Shown here: piece after piece, positions 13,076 to 13,826 of the stretch
Layout: each line of letters begins with the position of its first letter
Position numbering within the stretch: position 1 is the stretch's first letter
NCBI GenBank assembly: GCA_943914745.1
Contig: CALUDF010000040.1
Span: forward strand, 1 to 13,826
Length of the DNA stretch: 13,826 bases
Direction: 5' to 3'
DNA from: an uncultured Bacteriovorax sp.
GTDB lineage: Bacteria; Bdellovibrionota; Bacteriovoracia; Bacteriovoracales; Bacteriovoracaceae
Translations under genes and position numbers: made by a program
The notes under the pieces: model-generated
The model's database searches: none
Told to the model about the DNA's origin: nothing
What the model saw: the letters and a program-made list of their open reading frames with translations, nothing else

Positions 13076-13609
13076 TTACTCAAGTATGGCGCCCATAAAA
13101 TAGAGATTGCTCCCCTTGAATTCTTTTGTCACTGTGTGAGTAAAGCCCAGACGTAAGTAAAAATTTACGTTCATCGCCTCAGGTGATGTAACGAGATGAA
13201 GTCCTTTAATTCCCTGGCCTTTAAGCACTTTCATGTAGTGCTCAACCAAAAGGCTGCCCAGTCCTTTTCCTCTGGCGTCGGGATGAAAATTGATATGGAG
13301 ATGCGCTGGAAAAGTTAAAAAGCTGTCCTTAAAAACAGAAAACCCCGGGACATCAAGGCGCTCCAAAGCGGCAAAAGAGTCCTGGCAACCACTCAAGTAA
13401 CCAAGTACCTTCTCTCCTTCTAAGACCACAAAGAACTCTTCTGGATAGTGAGTTTGATAGTCGCCGCACCAACGTTTAAAAAAATTCAGGCGTTTTTCTT
13501 CCGATTCAAAAGTCTTTTTGGAAGTTGAAAGAAAAAATATTTCCTCAACTTGTTTCATAATGTCTTTTTGAAAATTGATTTCTTTTAAAGTAACGATGGA
13601 AAAACTCAT
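13076..13609 (-). CDS. GNAT family N-acetyltransferase
   Basis: A 177-residue cytoplasmic acetyl-CoA-dependent acyltransferase. The acetyl-CoA site is clear: HLHINFHPDARGKGLGSLLV (103-122) carries the pyrophosphate-binding RGKGLG loop at 113-118. GIKGLHLVTSPEAMNVNFYL (133-152) and RLGF follow, the usual last strand and helix before the C-terminus. The central beta strands include FFVVLEGEKVLGYLSG (59-74). The LHI-strand form resembles the GNAT domains related to O-GlcNAcase C-termini, but the acceptor cannot be predicted. The ATG overlaps the TGA of the upstream gene (ATGA, 13606-13609), implying translational coupling, with AAGG 7 bases upstream. Confidence 0.9.
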   Translation of the reverse strand: MSFSIVTLKEINFQKDIMKQVEEIFFLSTSKKTFESEEKRLNFFKRWCGDYQTHYPEEFFVVLEGEKVLGYLSGCQDSFAALERLDVPGFSVFKDSFLTFPAHLHINFHPDARGKGLGSLLVEHYMKVLKGQGIKGLHLVTSPEAMNVNFYLRLGFTHTVTKEFKGSNLYFMGAILE

Positions 13610-13826
13610 TGAGTGACCTTTTTAAGCGCATGATAGTAGCGCAGGTAAGAGCGGGTGTTTGGCGGCATTTTTAAAATAGCGTCCTGATCAACGCTCACCT
13701 CTTCCCAGTCATCCCAGGAGACGAGCAGATGATTGGGAAAATACTTGCGCCACTCTTTTTTATCTTCCAGATTCTTTAGGTCGCGAAGAACACTTAAGAG
13801 TTCAGGATTTTCAATCTCCATCAAGG
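13606..13826 (-). CDS. Unidentified protein at the right edge (possibly 5'-truncated)
   Basis: The frame is open to the window edge. Its first ATG is at 13821 (71 residues), with a TTG just before it at 13824. I cannot tell whether the protein begins there or is the C-terminal end of a longer one, because the bases that would hold a ribosome binding site are cut off. The visible part is charged and aromatic (EWRKYFPNHLLVSWDDWEEV), has no signal peptide or membrane segment, and fits no family I know. Its stop overlaps the GNAT start by four bases, so the two form an operon. Confidence 0.6.
   Translation of the reverse strand, partial: LMEIENPELLSVLRDLKNLEDKKEWRKYFPNHLLVSWDDWEEVSVDQDAILKMPPNTRSYLRYYHALKKVTQ

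Noticed and set aside
1..13826. CRISPR array, tRNA, rRNA or defence-system cluster
   Set aside because: No regularly spaced direct repeats, no cloverleaf or rRNA-like stretches, and no nuclease, methylase, toxin-antitoxin or integrase families were seen among the genes.

Overview
The window is a gene-dense, AT-leaning bacterial chromosome segment. No rRNA, tRNA, insertion sequence, integrase or CRISPR array is visible, and no intergenic gap exceeds about 140 bases. Gene content points to a Gram-negative deltaproteobacterium-like lineage, most likely Bdellovibrionota (Bacteriovorax/Peredibacter-like predators). The reasons are a System II cytochrome c maturation pair, two tandem secreted V8/trypsin-like proteases sharing a YGxDDR motif after the signal peptide, a periplasmic penicillin-acylase-family hydrolase, and several secreted orphan proteins. 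This placement is inference from family content, not from a marker gene.

Left part (1-3319): a truncated gene runs in from the left edge and ends tail-to-tail, overlapping by 13 bases, with a large membrane-anchored Ntn-hydrolase of the penicillin acylase family on the minus strand. Divergent from that, across only 20 bases, is a small multipass membrane protein of the DUF1624 (heparan-alpha-glucosaminide N-acetyltransferase-like) family.

Centre-left (3336-6555): a two-gene operon for cytochrome c maturation, ResB/CcsB and CcsA. The stop of the first and the start of the second share one base. The operon has an extended -10 promoter candidate, a GTG start with a good Shine-Dalgarno site, and ends in a perfect 12-bp bidirectional terminator hairpin whose loop carries the ccsA stop codon. 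Together the two proteins should move heme across the inner membrane and attach it to apocytochromes c outside; no CcdA or thioredoxin partner lies in the window.

Right part (6566-13826): everything is on the minus strand. In transcription order it holds: an unknown protein running in from the right edge, coupled by an ATGA overlap to a GNAT acetyltransferase; a winged-helix DNA-binding protein with its own promoter, followed by a DUF3050 heme-oxygenase-like protein; a stand-alone secreted orphan of 416 residues with promoter, strong Shine-Dalgarno site and dedicated terminator; two paralogous secreted serine proteases; an over-long aldo/keto reductase; and a small secreted orphan.

The most interesting signals are in RNA rather than protein. 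A near-ideal terminator hairpin between the two proteases contains the ribosome binding site and GTG start of the downstream protease, and its U-tract encodes part of that protein's signal peptide. Four other minus-strand genes also have inverted repeats in their short leaders, three of them abutting or covering the Shine-Dalgarno site. The winged-helix/DUF3050 pair and the highly equipped secreted orphan are the best candidates for undescribed biology, but no clear multi-gene novel system can be demonstrated from the sequence alone.
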